Position numbers and translations under genes: made by a program | From: Rheinheimera soli | GTDB taxonomy: Bacteria > Pseudomonadota > Gammaproteobacteria > Enterobacterales > Alteromonadaceae | Direction: 5' to 3' | Assembly: GCF_021290985.1 (NCBI RefSeq) | Contig: NZ_JAJOYU010000003.1 | Location: forward strand, 62,001-126,000 | Length of the DNA stretch: 64,000 nt | Shown: one piece after another, positions 48,043 to 58,015 of the stretch | How the letters are laid out: every line of letters starts with the position of its first letter | How positions within the stretch are numbered: position 1 is the first letter of the stretch | The notes under the pieces: model-generated | What the model was told of the DNA's origin: nothing | What the model saw: only the letters and a program-made list of their open reading frames with translations | Databases searched by the model: none

Positions 48043-49341
48043 ATGAAATTCCCTGGTCGTCGTAAACTCAAACATTATTTCCCAGTGTCTCAGCCTAAGC
48101 TGACTTTACCCAGCTACGAAGTGCGACCTGAGCTGGACACTTATATTGTGGGTTTGGACCAAACCATAGTGGATGTGATTGCCAATGTCAGTGACGAATT
48201 TCTGGAAAAATATGGCATAGGCAAAGGCTTATCCAACTTAGTCGAACATGGCAAAGCTGACCTGATTTATCAGGAACTGGTGGGCTCCAATGCTATTTCT
48301 GATCACTTTGCCGGCGGCACCATAGGCAATACAGTACATAACTATTCTGTACTGGCTGACGATAAATCCGTGTTATTGGGCGTGATGTCAGCCAATATTC
48401 AACTGGGTTCTCCTGCCTATCACTACCTATGCCATACCAGCAGCAAAGTGGATATGAACCATCTGCAAGGCGTGCCAGGTGATATAGGCCGTGGTATTAC
48501 CATGATTACTCCGGATGGCGAACGCACCTTTGTGATAGACCCGGGTGATATGGACGAGCTGACACCTGCTTATATTCCTACGGATATTATTTCTAAAGCT
48601 GCCGCTATTGTGGTGAGTGCCTATCCGCTGCGCGCCACCGATCAGCCTATCCAGCAGGCGATGGTTAAAATGTTATCCGATGCTAAAGCTGCAGATGTTC
48701 CTGTGGTAATGAGCTTAGGCACTAAACATTTAGTCGAAGAGCACAGGGAGCTTATTCAGCAAACGCTGGCTCAGTATGTCAATGTGTTGGCGATGAATGA
48801 ACTGGAAGCTGAAGCTCTAACTGGTTTTGCTGATCCATTGCTCGCGGCAGAAGCTGCGCTGGATTATGTTGATATGGTACTGTTAACTGCAGGCCCTGAA
48901 GGTTTGTATTTGTGTGGCTACACAGACGCGTCAGCCAAACGTGAAACCACCAATCCAATCAAATCAGGTGCTTTGGCTGATTACAACGAGTTTGAATTCA
49001 GCCGTCCTATGCAGAAAAAAGACTGCCAGTTGCCAGTAAAAGTCTATTCGCATATCGACCCATATTTAGGTGGGCCTGAGCGGATTAAAAACACCAATGG
49101 CGCAGGCGATGGCGCTTTAGCTGCTATTTTGCATGACATAGCGGCCAATCATTTCCACCGTCAAACCTTGCCTTTATCCAGTAAACACGAACAGCCTTAT
49201 CTGGCTTACTCGTCTTTTGCTCAGATCTGTAAATACGCCAACCGGGTTAGTTACGCCATTCTGGTGCAAAATGCGCCACGTTTATCCAAGGGTTTACCGG
49301 AAAAAGAAGACTCTCTGGAAGAAAGTTACTGGGACAGATAA
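48043..49341 (+). CDS. gsk: Inosine-guanosine kinase
   Basis: 432 aa PfkB-family kinase that salvages inosine and guanosine. The anion-hole motif NTNGAGDGALAAIL is near residue 355 and the N-terminal AGGTIGNTVHN matches the substrate segment. MKFPGRRKLKHYFPV is typical of Gsk. The 252 bp after it contain no feature I can name. Confidence 0.93.
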   Translation: MKFPGRRKLKHYFPVSQPKLTLPSYEVRPELDTYIVGLDQTIVDVIANVSDEFLEKYGIGKGLSNLVEHGKADLIYQELVGSNAISDHFAGGTIGNTVHNYSVLADDKSVLLGVMSANIQLGSPAYHYLCHTSSKVDMNHLQGVPGDIGRGITMITPDGERTFVIDPGDMDELTPAYIPTDIISKAAAIVVSAYPLRATDQPIQQAMVKMLSDAKAADVPVVMSLGTKHLVEEHRELIQQTLAQYVNVLAMNELEAEALTGFADPLLAAEAALDYVDMVLLTAGPEGLYLCGYTDASAKRETTNPIKSGALADYNEFEFSRPMQKKDCQLPVKVYSHIDPYLGGPERIKNTNGAGDGALAAILHDIAANHFHRQTLPLSSKHEQPYLAYSSFAQICKYANRVSYAILVQNAPRLSKGLPEKEDSLEESYWDR

Positions 49342-49593
49342 CCACAGTCTGTAAAACGGCAAAGAGGACCAGCGCTGAACTTGGGATCAAAACCTTTGAA
49401 CTGACGGCTCTGCAAGTGTTCGGATTTTAGATCAGCTTCTGCCCTGTCTGGATTTACCAGTAAAAGTGCTGTCTGCAGAGCGTAGAAATAGATTAATTCG
49501 GCTTTACCACAGTCTATGTTGTTGAATTAATGTCGCAAAATCACTTTGGTCCGCTATGCTTTATAGCTTGTTAGCAACAAAGGTGGGCTCTGG

Positions 49594-50433
49594 ATGCGTG
49601 TCTGTTTACTGCTGGTTGTATTCTTGATGGCACCTTGGCAAGCAAGGGCTATTGATGTTGATTTTCAAAGCAAAATGCCACCTGGTTGGCTTGATGCAAA
49701 GCCGCCTGTCGATGAGTCATTAGATAAGCAGCTAATCCGCAAAATATTGCTCAGCGCAAAAGGGCTCAGTTACAACTTTGTGCTGATTAACCATACCAAA
49801 GCTATGCAGTTAACCTTGCAACAGACTAATAGTTGTATGGCTGGTGTGTTAGCAAGCCCTGAGCGACGTCAGCTTTATCATTTCAGCAAAGCTTTTATCC
49901 TGGTGCAAGGTATGCATCTGTATGTGCTCAAAGGCAGCGCCTGGCAGAAAAAACTGACTGCAATGCAAAATGAAGGAAAAGTCAGTATTTTGAACACCTG
50001 GTCCAAAGACGCCCGCGCTTTGCTGGGGTTGGATTATGAGCGTTCTTATGGTGCAGAACTGGACCCTCTGGTGCGAGATCCTGCAATGGCCAAGTATTTA
50101 TATCAAAAACAAAGTGGCGTTGGTATTGGCGATCTGTGGCCTATGCTCAAACAAAAGCGGGTTGATATGATTCTGGAGTATCCGTTTTTATTGCCTCCTG
50201 ACTATGAAGCGCTGTTAACAGGCTATCCGGTTGCGGAAGCTGAACCCGACACTGCAGCTTATTTCGCTTGTCACAAAGGCCCTGTAGGAGAAAGAATAAT
50301 CAAAAGATTGGATGAGGCAATAGCTGAGTTGGTTTTGGACGAAGAATACCTGCGGCTCCAGCTTGAACAAGTGGAACCGCAGTATCACAGAGCGTTTCTA
50401 CAAACTTATCATCAACTAATGGCTGAGCCTTAA
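49594..50433 (+). CDS. Periplasmic solute-binding protein (family 3-like)
   Basis: 279 aa with a signal peptide (MRVCLLLVVFLMAPWQARA). The rest resembles the amino-acid-binding SBP_bac_3 fold common as stand-alone genes in Alteromonadales (CMAGVLASPERRQLYHFSKAF, then GVGIGDLWPMLKQKRVDMILE). No permease or ATPase is adjacent, so transport is doubtful and the ligand unknown. Convergent with srmB, 5 bp between stops. Confidence 0.75.
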   Translation: MRVCLLLVVFLMAPWQARAIDVDFQSKMPPGWLDAKPPVDESLDKQLIRKILLSAKGLSYNFVLINHTKAMQLTLQQTNSCMAGVLASPERRQLYHFSKAFILVQGMHLYVLKGSAWQKKLTAMQNEGKVSILNTWSKDARALLGLDYERSYGAELDPLVRDPAMAKYLYQKQSGVGIGDLWPMLKQKRVDMILEYPFLLPPDYEALLTGYPVAEAEPDTAAYFACHKGPVGERIIKRLDEAIAELVLDEEYLRLQLEQVEPQYHRAFLQTYHQLMAEP

Positions 50434-50438
50434 TACAG

Positions 50439-51698
50439 TTAAGCTTTGGCTCTGGCGGCTTTTTTCAGCGCTTTTTTCTTGGCTGCTGTTTTAGGTTTCT
50501 TCTGTTTAGTTGGCGCTTTGGCTTCTTTGTGTTTAGGGCGCATACCTTCAATAAAGCGGCGCTTTAGCGGCTGCTCTGTATAACGCTCTACTTTACCTAC
50601 TACGCCAATATCATGAGCTTCCACTAACGAAATAGCTGTGCCTTTTTTACCAGCGCGGCCAGTACGGCCAATACGGTGCACATAAACATCGGCAGTACGT
50701 GGCATATCGTAGTTAATCACATGAGTAATATCGTCGATATCCAGACCACGGGCCGCTATATCGGTCGCCACCAGAATACGCACCTGATTGTTACTGAAAC
50801 GAGCTAAAGCAGTCTGACGTTTGTCTTGCGCCATTTCACCCTGTAACCAGCAGCATTTTAAGCCTGCGGCTTCGAGCTGACCTGTTAAGGTGGCTAAACG
50901 CTCACGGGTCTTCACAAAAACGATGACTTTGCTAACATCTTCCTGTTTCAGAATATGAATTAGCAACGCCAGTTTATGATCGGCATCGTCAGCGGCGTGC
51001 ATCCATTGCAGGATCTTCGCTTTTTCGCGGCGTGGCGGCGTGGCTTCAACCAGCACTGGCTCACGTAAAGCGCGCTCTGAAAACTTGTTGACGCCGTTAC
51101 CTTCTAAAGTGGCGGAGAACAACATGGTCTGACGACGACGTTTAGCTTCCAGAATAATGCGGTTCATTTCACCAACAAAACCCATATCCAGCATACGGTC
51201 GGCTTCGTCGAGGATCAGCACTTCCACTTCATCAGCATGGAAGCTTTCATTATCCAGATACTCAATTAAACGACCCGGTGTCGCCACCAGAATATCGTTA
51301 TTTTTTTCTAAAGTTTCTTTGTGACTACCATAGTTAATACCACCGGTGATCACACCGGCGTGCAGGTCGGTCAGCATAATCAGCTGTTGCACCTGTTCAA
51401 AAATCTGATAGGCCAGTTCACGGGTAGGCGTCATGATGAGTACTCGGGCAAAACCCGGATCTCGGCGCGGAAAATCCAACAGGTACTGAATAGCTGGCAA
51501 TAAAAACGCCAGGGTTTTGCCTGTGCCTGTAGGCGCACTGGCCAGTATGTCGCGGCCTTCCAAAGCCACAGGAATAGCCAGTTTCTGAATGCTGGTCGCT
51601 TCTTTAAAACCCGCTTTACTCAGGGTTTTCTCTAAGCTCTCATCCAGTTGAAACTCAGCAAAGGTCATTTTTTCCTGTGCAGTGTTAATTTCGCTCAC
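50439..51698 (-). CDS. srmB: DEAD-box RNA helicase SrmB
   Basis: 419 aa. SrmB assists early 50S assembly. Q-motif EATSIQKLAIPVA, Walker A APTGTGKT, PTRELA, DEAD (LILDEADRMLD), SAT, and HRIGRTGRAG are all visible. The tail after about 370 is Lys/Ala-rich. The position next to the divergent tRNA methyltransferase gene is the same as srmB/yfiC in E. coli, which supports SrmB over other DEAD proteins. Confidence 0.93.
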   Translation of the reverse strand: MSEINTAQEKMTFAEFQLDESLEKTLSKAGFKEATSIQKLAIPVALEGRDILASAPTGTGKTLAFLLPAIQYLLDFPRRDPGFARVLIMTPTRELAYQIFEQVQQLIMLTDLHAGVITGGINYGSHKETLEKNNDILVATPGRLIEYLDNESFHADEVEVLILDEADRMLDMGFVGEMNRIILEAKRRRQTMLFSATLEGNGVNKFSERALREPVLVEATPPRREKAKILQWMHAADDADHKLALLIHILKQEDVSKVIVFVKTRERLATLTGQLEAAGLKCCWLQGEMAQDKRQTALARFSNNQVRILVATDIAARGLDIDDITHVINYDMPRTADVYVHRIGRTGRAGKKGTAISLVEAHDIGVVGKVERYTEQPLKRRFIEGMRPKHKEAKAPTKQKKPKTAAKKKALKKAARAKA

Positions 51699-51807
51699 GC
51701 TGTTCTTACCTTCTGTTTAGATAGTCCGGAGATGCTGTCTGTCAGTGACAGAACTTCTAGCATCTTTTACACTGCCACTCTTTTGACCTTAGTAAGTAAG
51801 GACAGTG

Positions 51808-52536
51808 GTGAGCGGCTTTTGGTGTAAAGAATTTTTTGTTGGCCACGACCGCTGTGCGATGAAAGTCAGCACGGACGCCTTGCTGTTGGGCGCTTGGGCA
51901 ACTTTACCCAAGGCTGGCACAGCACTGGATATAGGAGCTGGTTGTGGCATTTTATCTCTGATGCTGGCGCAGCGACTGCAAAAATCAGGGCTGAACCCAT
52001 TGGTTTATGCAATCGAACTGGACCAGGATGCGGCCTTACAGGCGCAGGATAATGTGGCGGCCAGTCGCTGGGCGGCACAAATCCAAGTCATTCAGGCCGA
52101 TATTCTAACCTATGCGGCGACGGATAACCAACCGGAGCTTGGATTTGAGCTGATTATCAGTAATCCACCTTATTTTCAGCAGAGTTTAGGCGCTTCAGAT
52201 CCGAAGCGGCATCAGGCCCGCCATACCGACAGCTTATCTTTTACTGATTTGGCTATTGTTGCCAAAAAGCTTGCCGCAGCTGATGCACATTTTTGTTTAG
52301 TGTTGCCTGCTGATGCCGATTTTATCCCTGTCGCAGAACAGGCTGGCTGGACTTTACAGCGCCGTTGTCTGGTCAAAACCTCTGCACACAAAGCAGCTAA
52401 ATTGCAGCTGCTGGATTTTAGTGCCAGTGCCGTAACCAGCCAGGTTGAACAGACAGAACTCTTGATACAGCAAAGCCCGGGCCAGTACAGTGATGCTTAT
52501 CGAACCCTTCTGGCCGATTTTTATTTAAGGTTTTAA
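51808..52536 (+). CDS. trmN6: tRNA1(Val) adenine-37 N6-methyltransferase
   Basis: About 242 aa from the GTG at 51808, with AAGGA five bases upstream; the GTG one codon earlier is too close. It methylates A37 of tRNA1(Val) with SAM. FFVGHDRCAMKVSTDALLLGAW is the family N-terminus; LDIGAGCGILSLML binds SAM and ISNPPYF is the catalytic NPPY. It is E. coli YfiC-like and divergent from srmB. Confidence 0.93.
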   Translation: MSGFWCKEFFVGHDRCAMKVSTDALLLGAWATLPKAGTALDIGAGCGILSLMLAQRLQKSGLNPLVYAIELDQDAALQAQDNVAASRWAAQIQVIQADILTYAATDNQPELGFELIISNPPYFQQSLGASDPKRHQARHTDSLSFTDLAIVAKKLAAADAHFCLVLPADADFIPVAEQAGWTLQRRCLVKTSAHKAAKLQLLDFSASAVTSQVEQTELLIQQSPGQYSDAYRTLLADFYLRF

Positions 52537-52539
52537 GTT

Positions 52540-53727
52540 ATGACTCTGTCCTGTCCCTTTAGCCCAAAAGAGTTACGCCAACTGGTATTGCAGCAGCAAG
52601 GTTTGCTGCAACCAGCGTCCGGCAAAGCAGCAGTGGCAGAAGTTCTGAAACAAATTAGCTATGTGCAGCTGGATTCTATTTATGTGGTGGAGCGGGCACA
52701 TCACCATGTGCTGTACAACAGAGTAAAAAACTATCAGCCAAAGCTACTAGACAAGGCGCTTAAGCAAAAACAAAGTTTTGAATACTGGTCGCATGCCGCT
52801 GCATTTTTACCAGCCGAAGATTATCGTTTTAGTTTGCAGCGAAAGCTCTTACTGCAAAACGGCAACAACCACTGGTTTAACCCTGAACAGCAACTGATGA
52901 ATGAAGTGCTGGCCCGTATTGAAGCCGAAGGCCCACTAAAGGCCAGTGACTTTGCCAGTGAAAATGGAAATGCGGGCAAAAAAAACGGTGCCTGGTGGGA
53001 CTGGCAACCGGCCAAGCAGGCGCTGGAACAATTGTTTATGCAAGGCAAGCTAATGGTGGCCAAAAGAGATAAGTTCCAGAAAGTCTATGATCTGGCGGAT
53101 CGGGTCTGGCCTGATCACCATCAACATTTAGCTCCAACCGACGCCGAGTTTGCTGATTATTTAATAGAGCGCTGCCTGCAAAGTCAGGCGGTGGCGACAG
53201 TGCAGCAAATAGGTTATCTGCGCAAGAATATGCAGTTGGTACTCAAGCAGCAGCTAAAACAACAGCTGGAGCAGGGCAGGCTGCAGACTTTTCTGCTGGA
53301 TGGAAAGGCGTATTACCACAGGCCCCAGTTAGCGCTTACTAACAATTCCCCCTCAAAACTGCCCAATAAAGTCTGGCTGTTGTCGCCTTTTGATAACTTA
53401 GTGATCCAACGCGACCGGCTAAAGCAGTTGTTTAATTTTGATTACCAGATTGAAGTTTATGTGCCTGCCGCCAAACGTCAGATAGGGTATTACAGCTTGC
53501 CGATTTTGTATAAAGACCAGTTTATAGGCCAGGTCGATGTCAAAGCAGACCGAGCCAGCAAAACCTTATTGTTGCAGAATTTAGTGCTGGATGAGCAGGT
53601 GAAATTGACGGACGCATTAAAAACGGCGCTGACCAAAGCTGTGCTGGACTATGCCGCTTTTAATGGCTGCGAAAGCTGGCAACTGGTAAAAACCAGCGCC
53701 AGAACCCGCGACTGGTTTGTTGGTTAA
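52540..53727 (+). CDS. YcaQ-type (AlkX-like) DNA glycosylase, winged-helix protein
   Basis: 395 aa of the DUF1006/COG3214 family. E. coli YcaQ unhooks interstrand crosslinks. The catalytic QxD is visible as QLD in ISYVQLDSIYVVERAHHHVLYNR, about residues 43-45. LLSPFDNLVIQRDRL and the C-terminal beta-strand segment are also typical. It follows trmN6 by 3 bp and is convergent with the pectinesterase gene. Confidence 0.88.
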   Translation: MTLSCPFSPKELRQLVLQQQGLLQPASGKAAVAEVLKQISYVQLDSIYVVERAHHHVLYNRVKNYQPKLLDKALKQKQSFEYWSHAAAFLPAEDYRFSLQRKLLLQNGNNHWFNPEQQLMNEVLARIEAEGPLKASDFASENGNAGKKNGAWWDWQPAKQALEQLFMQGKLMVAKRDKFQKVYDLADRVWPDHHQHLAPTDAEFADYLIERCLQSQAVATVQQIGYLRKNMQLVLKQQLKQQLEQGRLQTFLLDGKAYYHRPQLALTNNSPSKLPNKVWLLSPFDNLVIQRDRLKQLFNFDYQIEVYVPAAKRQIGYYSLPILYKDQFIGQVDVKADRASKTLLLQNLVLDEQVKLTDALKTALTKAVLDYAAFNGCESWQLVKTSARTRDWFVG

Positions 53728-53734
53728 AGCTCAA

Positions 53735-55429
53735 TTAAAGCTTGGTTCGATAGACATACTTAGCCAACGGATGTTGTTGTTTTTGTAAGTCTTGTACAAA
53801 CAGCTGAGCCACTTTAGAGGCTCCTTGCACCGATAAATGGGTGTTGTCGGTTTTGCCATCCGGAAACTTCTGATACAAACCAGCAGGCACCTGAATAAAA
53901 TACGGCTGACTGCCAGCAGGGCCTAACTCTTGCCATAAATCACAGCTTTGCTGCTGCAAATCAAAAAAATCGACCTGAGCCAACTCGGCTTGCTGTTTAG
54001 CTTGGGCTGCATAAGCTGCTAAATCCCGCTCTAAAGTTTTACCTTTAAAATTACGCCTGCAAATCGAGCTGGCAAGTAGTGGAATAGCGGCTTTGGCTTT
54101 GACCTCGCGGATAAACTGCTGCAGCAACTCTGGGTAACGCGTATTGACGTCGGCATAACGTTTTGGGTCGTCTTGTTTTTGATCGTTGTGGCCAAACTGG
54201 ATCAGCACATAATCACCAGCTTGCAGCTCATCCAGCAGCATTTGCCAGCGGCCTTCATTTAAAAAACGAAGGGTACTGCGGCCATTGGCTGCTAAGTTAA
54301 TCACTTGCAATTGCGGCAGCAGAAATTCAGGCAATAATTGACCCCAGCCGCGCTCCGGATAAGCCAGATTAGTTTTATCCGATAGGGTAGAATCACCGAC
54401 CAGATAGAGTTTGGCAGGCATAGGTTGGGTTTTGGCTTTTAACCAGCTACGGATGATTCTTAACAACTGTTCCGGTTGCCACTGGCCCTGATAGACCCAA
54501 TCTTCGGTGATCTGAGATACTGCTTTAGGCCAATTGTTTTGCAACCAGCCGTAAGTGGCACCACTGGAACCGTCAAAATAGCTGCGTTCACCCCATAAGT
54601 TGGCTCTGTCGCGGCTAGGTTCATCCGGATAGGTTTTACGGAATATCGGTTTATCTGCCATCAAAGGCGAATACTGATTATTCTGCAGATAAAACTGGGC
54701 GTCATAATGACGACGGCCGAGTAAAAAGCCATGAATACCCGAGAGTTTCGAGTCTGTGACCACTAACTTCGCGTTTTGATCCAATTCACCATCATGCCAA
54801 AGTGAAGCTGCTGTCGCCTGGCTATAAAACTGGCTCTGTTTAATCCAGGCTGTTCCCCGTGGGCAAACATAATCGACATGGCCTTCAAAGTAGCAGTTGC
54901 TGTGGTAATACAATCCTTTTTTATTCCATAAGCTTAAGCTGTCAGCACCACCGGCTATTACTCTGCATTGGTCTGTGATGATGCGGCTGGCCTGCTCAAA
55001 ACCACGAATGGCAAACTGATGATCATGATCGCCATAGACTGCGCCGTAGCTGTTAAATACAGTTAAATCTAAAAGCACTATATCCGAGGCTTTGATATTA
55101 ACCACGGCAGAGCCCCAGTCGTCTGGGTGCTGTTTTAAATAGTTTTTACGAAGTTCCGGAAATTCTATAGTGGTGCTGGTTTTACCGCTGCCCGCCAAAA
55201 TGACTTTGTCGCGACTTAGGTAGAGTTTTTCTTTATAAATACCGGGGCCAATCTCTATCAAAGCCCATTGTTTGGTCGAAGGTAAGGAGTCCAGCGCCTG
55301 TTGAATGGAGTTAAAAGGCGCTGAGCCATCTAAAGCCACCTGCAGGCGCAGTGGTTGCTCACTGGCGTGCAGGTTCAGGCAAAGCAGGTACAGCGCTAGT
55401 GCACTCAGCCAGGCAGTAAGAAACTTCAT
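53735..55429 (-). CDS. Exported pectin methylesterase fused to an SGNH (rhamnogalacturonan acetylesterase-like) domain
   Basis: 564 aa, signal peptide MKFLTAWLSALALYLLCLNLHA. Residues about 30-320 are a CE8 beta-helix: GPGIYKEKLYL matches region I (GxYxE) and LLGRR matches LGRPW. Two acidic residues appear in GADSLSLW and GHVDYVCPRG, where QDTL and DFIFG are usual, so some key positions differ. Residues about 340-555 are an SGNH esterase with GDSTLSD, NLAANGRS, FGHND and DNTHLS. Both activities would remove esters from pectin or rhamnogalacturonan. It lies 4 bp downstream of the GH105 gene. Confidence 0.88.
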   Translation of the reverse strand: MKFLTAWLSALALYLLCLNLHASEQPLRLQVALDGSAPFNSIQQALDSLPSTKQWALIEIGPGIYKEKLYLSRDKVILAGSGKTSTTIEFPELRKNYLKQHPDDWGSAVVNIKASDIVLLDLTVFNSYGAVYGDHDHQFAIRGFEQASRIITDQCRVIAGGADSLSLWNKKGLYYHSNCYFEGHVDYVCPRGTAWIKQSQFYSQATAASLWHDGELDQNAKLVVTDSKLSGIHGFLLGRRHYDAQFYLQNNQYSPLMADKPIFRKTYPDEPSRDRANLWGERSYFDGSSGATYGWLQNNWPKAVSQITEDWVYQGQWQPEQLLRIIRSWLKAKTQPMPAKLYLVGDSTLSDKTNLAYPERGWGQLLPEFLLPQLQVINLAANGRSTLRFLNEGRWQMLLDELQAGDYVLIQFGHNDQKQDDPKRYADVNTRYPELLQQFIREVKAKAAIPLLASSICRRNFKGKTLERDLAAYAAQAKQQAELAQVDFFDLQQQSCDLWQELGPAGSQPYFIQVPAGLYQKFPDGKTDNTHLSVQGASKVAQLFVQDLQKQQHPLAKYVYRTKL

Positions 55430-55433
55430 CAGC

Positions 55434-57902
55434 TTAGTCTTTTAATAGCTGTGCCATTTGCACACCAGCCATAATGAAAGGCCCTGTGCCTTTGCTGTCG
55501 TTGCGGTAAATAGGCTCACTCATGTAATAGTGATAGCTACCGTCGCGACCTGCACCTAAACCTGCTACCTGCACCATATTGGTCAGGCTGATGCTGCCAT
55601 CCGGATGCACCAGTACAAATTCATTTAACAGGCCTTGCCAGGCTTTTTTACTGATCTGCAGGTACTGCTCTTTTGGCAAATAACCTTTATTGATGGCTTT
55701 GGCATAAAAGTAGACAAACATACTGCTGCCGCTCGATTCCAGATAATTACCCCGCTCGCCGGCTTTATCCATGATCTGATACCACACGCCCGTTTCAGCA
55801 TCCTGATACTTGGCTAAATCTGCTGCCAGTTCAGTCACCATATTCAGCAGCGGCTGGCGTAATTCGGTGTTATCCGCTGGTATATAATCCAACACATCCA
55901 CCAGCGCCATAGCTAACCAGCCAATAGCACGGCCCCAGAAGTAAGCTGAACGACCTGTTTCTTTATCAGCCCAATCCATTTGTTTGGATTCATCCCAGGC
56001 ATGGAAATACAGGCCTGTTTTGTCGTCACGTAACTGCTCACGGGTCACTACAAACTCATGCACGGCTTGATCCAAGCTGGCACCTTGTTCAAACAGGCTG
56101 CTGTAATAAGCTAAAAACGGCATGCCCATATAAACCCCATCTAACCACAACTGATGTGGATAAATATTTTTATGCCAGAAAGCGCCATTTGAGGTTTTAG
56201 GATGATGCTTTAACTGCTCACGTAAGGCTTGAGCGGCCAGTTGATATTTTGGCTCTTTTGTTTGTTCAAATACCCGCAGCAGCAGGTTGCCGCTATTGAT
56301 ACTGTCGATATTAAATTTGCTGGCGTCGTAGCTGTGAATGGTGCCGTCTTCGGTGACAAAGGTATCAGCCATTTTACGGATCACGGCCTGATAAGCCGGA
56401 TCTGCGCCGTATTTATTTAAATCATCAAAAGCCTGGATCAATAAGCCTGTGGTGTATTCAAAGCTGACAGGCCTGTCACGTTCAGTGTCCCAACCGCCCC
56501 AATAATACTGGCCTGCCTGACGATTCAGCTCAGAGTTGGCCAGCTGCTGGCTCCAGTATAAAGCCCGTTCGCTGGTCATAGGCTGACTGATTTGTGTGTT
56601 GGTGAATTCTGTTTTTAAACTTAACCGTGGAGTCAGAGTTAAACGCTCCACTTCTTGCTGCAAATACTCCACAAACTGCTGCTCATTGGTGATGCCATTC
56701 AGCTCATGTTGCCAGGCACCTAACAGGTAATACTCCAGATGTTGCCCAGATACACTCATCACAGCCACATGGTTATGTTCGTCTGTCGTTAATTCTTTGA
56801 GCTTGCCGCGTTTAAATAAAATTGCCATGCCCAAATTAGCGCCATCCAGACTTTGTTTGCCATAAGTTGCCAGATAAGTGTAGGTATGGCCGCTGCTTTC
56901 CAGTGTGCCTGTTAACAGCTTAGTGTCGGGTAGTTTCACTATGCCCAGCGCCAGATTATCCAGTGGCTGGCTTAACGTCAGGCGATTTTGCAGCAAACGG
57001 CTGCCTGCTGTCATGGATAAATGTGCTCTGATATCCAGAGTCTTACCGGCAATTTGCCAGTTTTTGTAGTCTATGGTCAAAGCTGAATACAGAGCGCCAT
57101 TTTCGATAATATTCACTGTATGGCCGTCCAGCTTGGAGACTCGTTCTACTTGAGATCCGTCCCAATAGCCAAAACCACCGGCGCCTACAGCTTTGCCAAC
57201 TTTCAGTACATCCATGCCCCAGTCCGCTGGTTCATGATAGGAGCTGTAACCATCCTGACCTATTTGATCGAGCACAGGCTTACCGGTTTTATTGCCAAAA
57301 ATATCAAAGCCGTTACGCCAGTCGAGATAAATACGGTAAGCCACTTTATCGGATTCAATACCAGGGCCTTCATAACGAATAAATTCACTGTGATCGGTGT
57401 ACTGTGGCGGCGGAGTCAGGTGCTTTACATTTTCAAAACTGCCACCGATATATTTTTTGTCTTGCCACTGTCCGCCAGTTTTTTGAGAAATTTCAGCCTG
57501 AGTTTGTTTTGGCAATTCTGTGGTTGTGCCTGCAGTGATTTGCACGGCTAAAGTTTCACCAGCACTCAGAGTAGGGCTGATGAGTAAGGTATCTTTTTGA
57601 CCATCCGCATTGCGGTCAATCCACTGGGATGGCAATTGACCTTGTGCTGTGGCTGCAATAAAAGCTGAATTCTGAACTGCGCTTTCTGTTAAACCTAAAT
57701 CTGCAGCAGACACATAGATGGCTTCTTGCACTCTGGCGAAATCAGAGGGGTTATGAATGCTTAAGCTGGCGACAGATGTGGTGGTAGCAGGCTGAGCAAC
57801 TACTGCCTGTTGTTCCGGTGCTGGGGCTGGTTTACCGCAGGCGGCTAAAAAACTTAAGGTGAGGCTGGAAATCAGCAAAGGTCGCTTCAAGACATAGATC
57901 AC
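55434..57902 (-). CDS. Lipoprotein with DUF4861 and GH105 domains
   Basis: 822 aa. Lipoprotein signal ending LSFLAAC. DUF4861 about residues 45-440 (EPADWGMDVLKVGKAVGAGG), GH105 about 455-820. GH105 enzymes release the unsaturated uronic acid from rhamnogalacturonan or pectin oligomers; the catalytic Asp lies in QLWLDGVYMGMPF. GRAIGWLAMALVDVL and AWDESKQMDWAD are typical. The start is GTG at 57902; a TTG four codons later is possible. DUF4861 has no function known to me. Probably cotranscribed with the esterase gene. Confidence 0.88.
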   Translation of the reverse strand: MIYVLKRPLLISSLTLSFLAACGKPAPAPEQQAVVAQPATTTSVASLSIHNPSDFARVQEAIYVSAADLGLTESAVQNSAFIAATAQGQLPSQWIDRNADGQKDTLLISPTLSAGETLAVQITAGTTTELPKQTQAEISQKTGGQWQDKKYIGGSFENVKHLTPPPQYTDHSEFIRYEGPGIESDKVAYRIYLDWRNGFDIFGNKTGKPVLDQIGQDGYSSYHEPADWGMDVLKVGKAVGAGGFGYWDGSQVERVSKLDGHTVNIIENGALYSALTIDYKNWQIAGKTLDIRAHLSMTAGSRLLQNRLTLSQPLDNLALGIVKLPDTKLLTGTLESSGHTYTYLATYGKQSLDGANLGMAILFKRGKLKELTTDEHNHVAVMSVSGQHLEYYLLGAWQHELNGITNEQQFVEYLQQEVERLTLTPRLSLKTEFTNTQISQPMTSERALYWSQQLANSELNRQAGQYYWGGWDTERDRPVSFEYTTGLLIQAFDDLNKYGADPAYQAVIRKMADTFVTEDGTIHSYDASKFNIDSINSGNLLLRVFEQTKEPKYQLAAQALREQLKHHPKTSNGAFWHKNIYPHQLWLDGVYMGMPFLAYYSSLFEQGASLDQAVHEFVVTREQLRDDKTGLYFHAWDESKQMDWADKETGRSAYFWGRAIGWLAMALVDVLDYIPADNTELRQPLLNMVTELAADLAKYQDAETGVWYQIMDKAGERGNYLESSGSSMFVYFYAKAINKGYLPKEQYLQISKKAWQGLLNEFVLVHPDGSISLTNMVQVAGLGAGRDGSYHYYMSEPIYRNDSKGTGPFIMAGVQMAQLLKD

Positions 57903-57925
57903 GGCTAGTACCTATTGTAAATAGT

Positions 57926-57966
57926 AAAACAAAATCGTGACTTGCAGCAGAGCACCACAAGTCACG
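57926..57966 (-). terminator. Terminator after the TonB-dependent receptor
   Basis: On minus CGTGACTTG and CAAGTCACG pair perfectly over nine bases around a 13-nt loop, followed by ATTTTGTTTTAC. It separates the receptor from the GH105 gene, so read-through must be partial if they share an operon. Confidence 0.8.
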
Positions 57967-58015
57967 CCAAAGCCGCCATCCCTGGCTAAGCGATGAGATT
58001 CTTGTCCAAAAAGGA

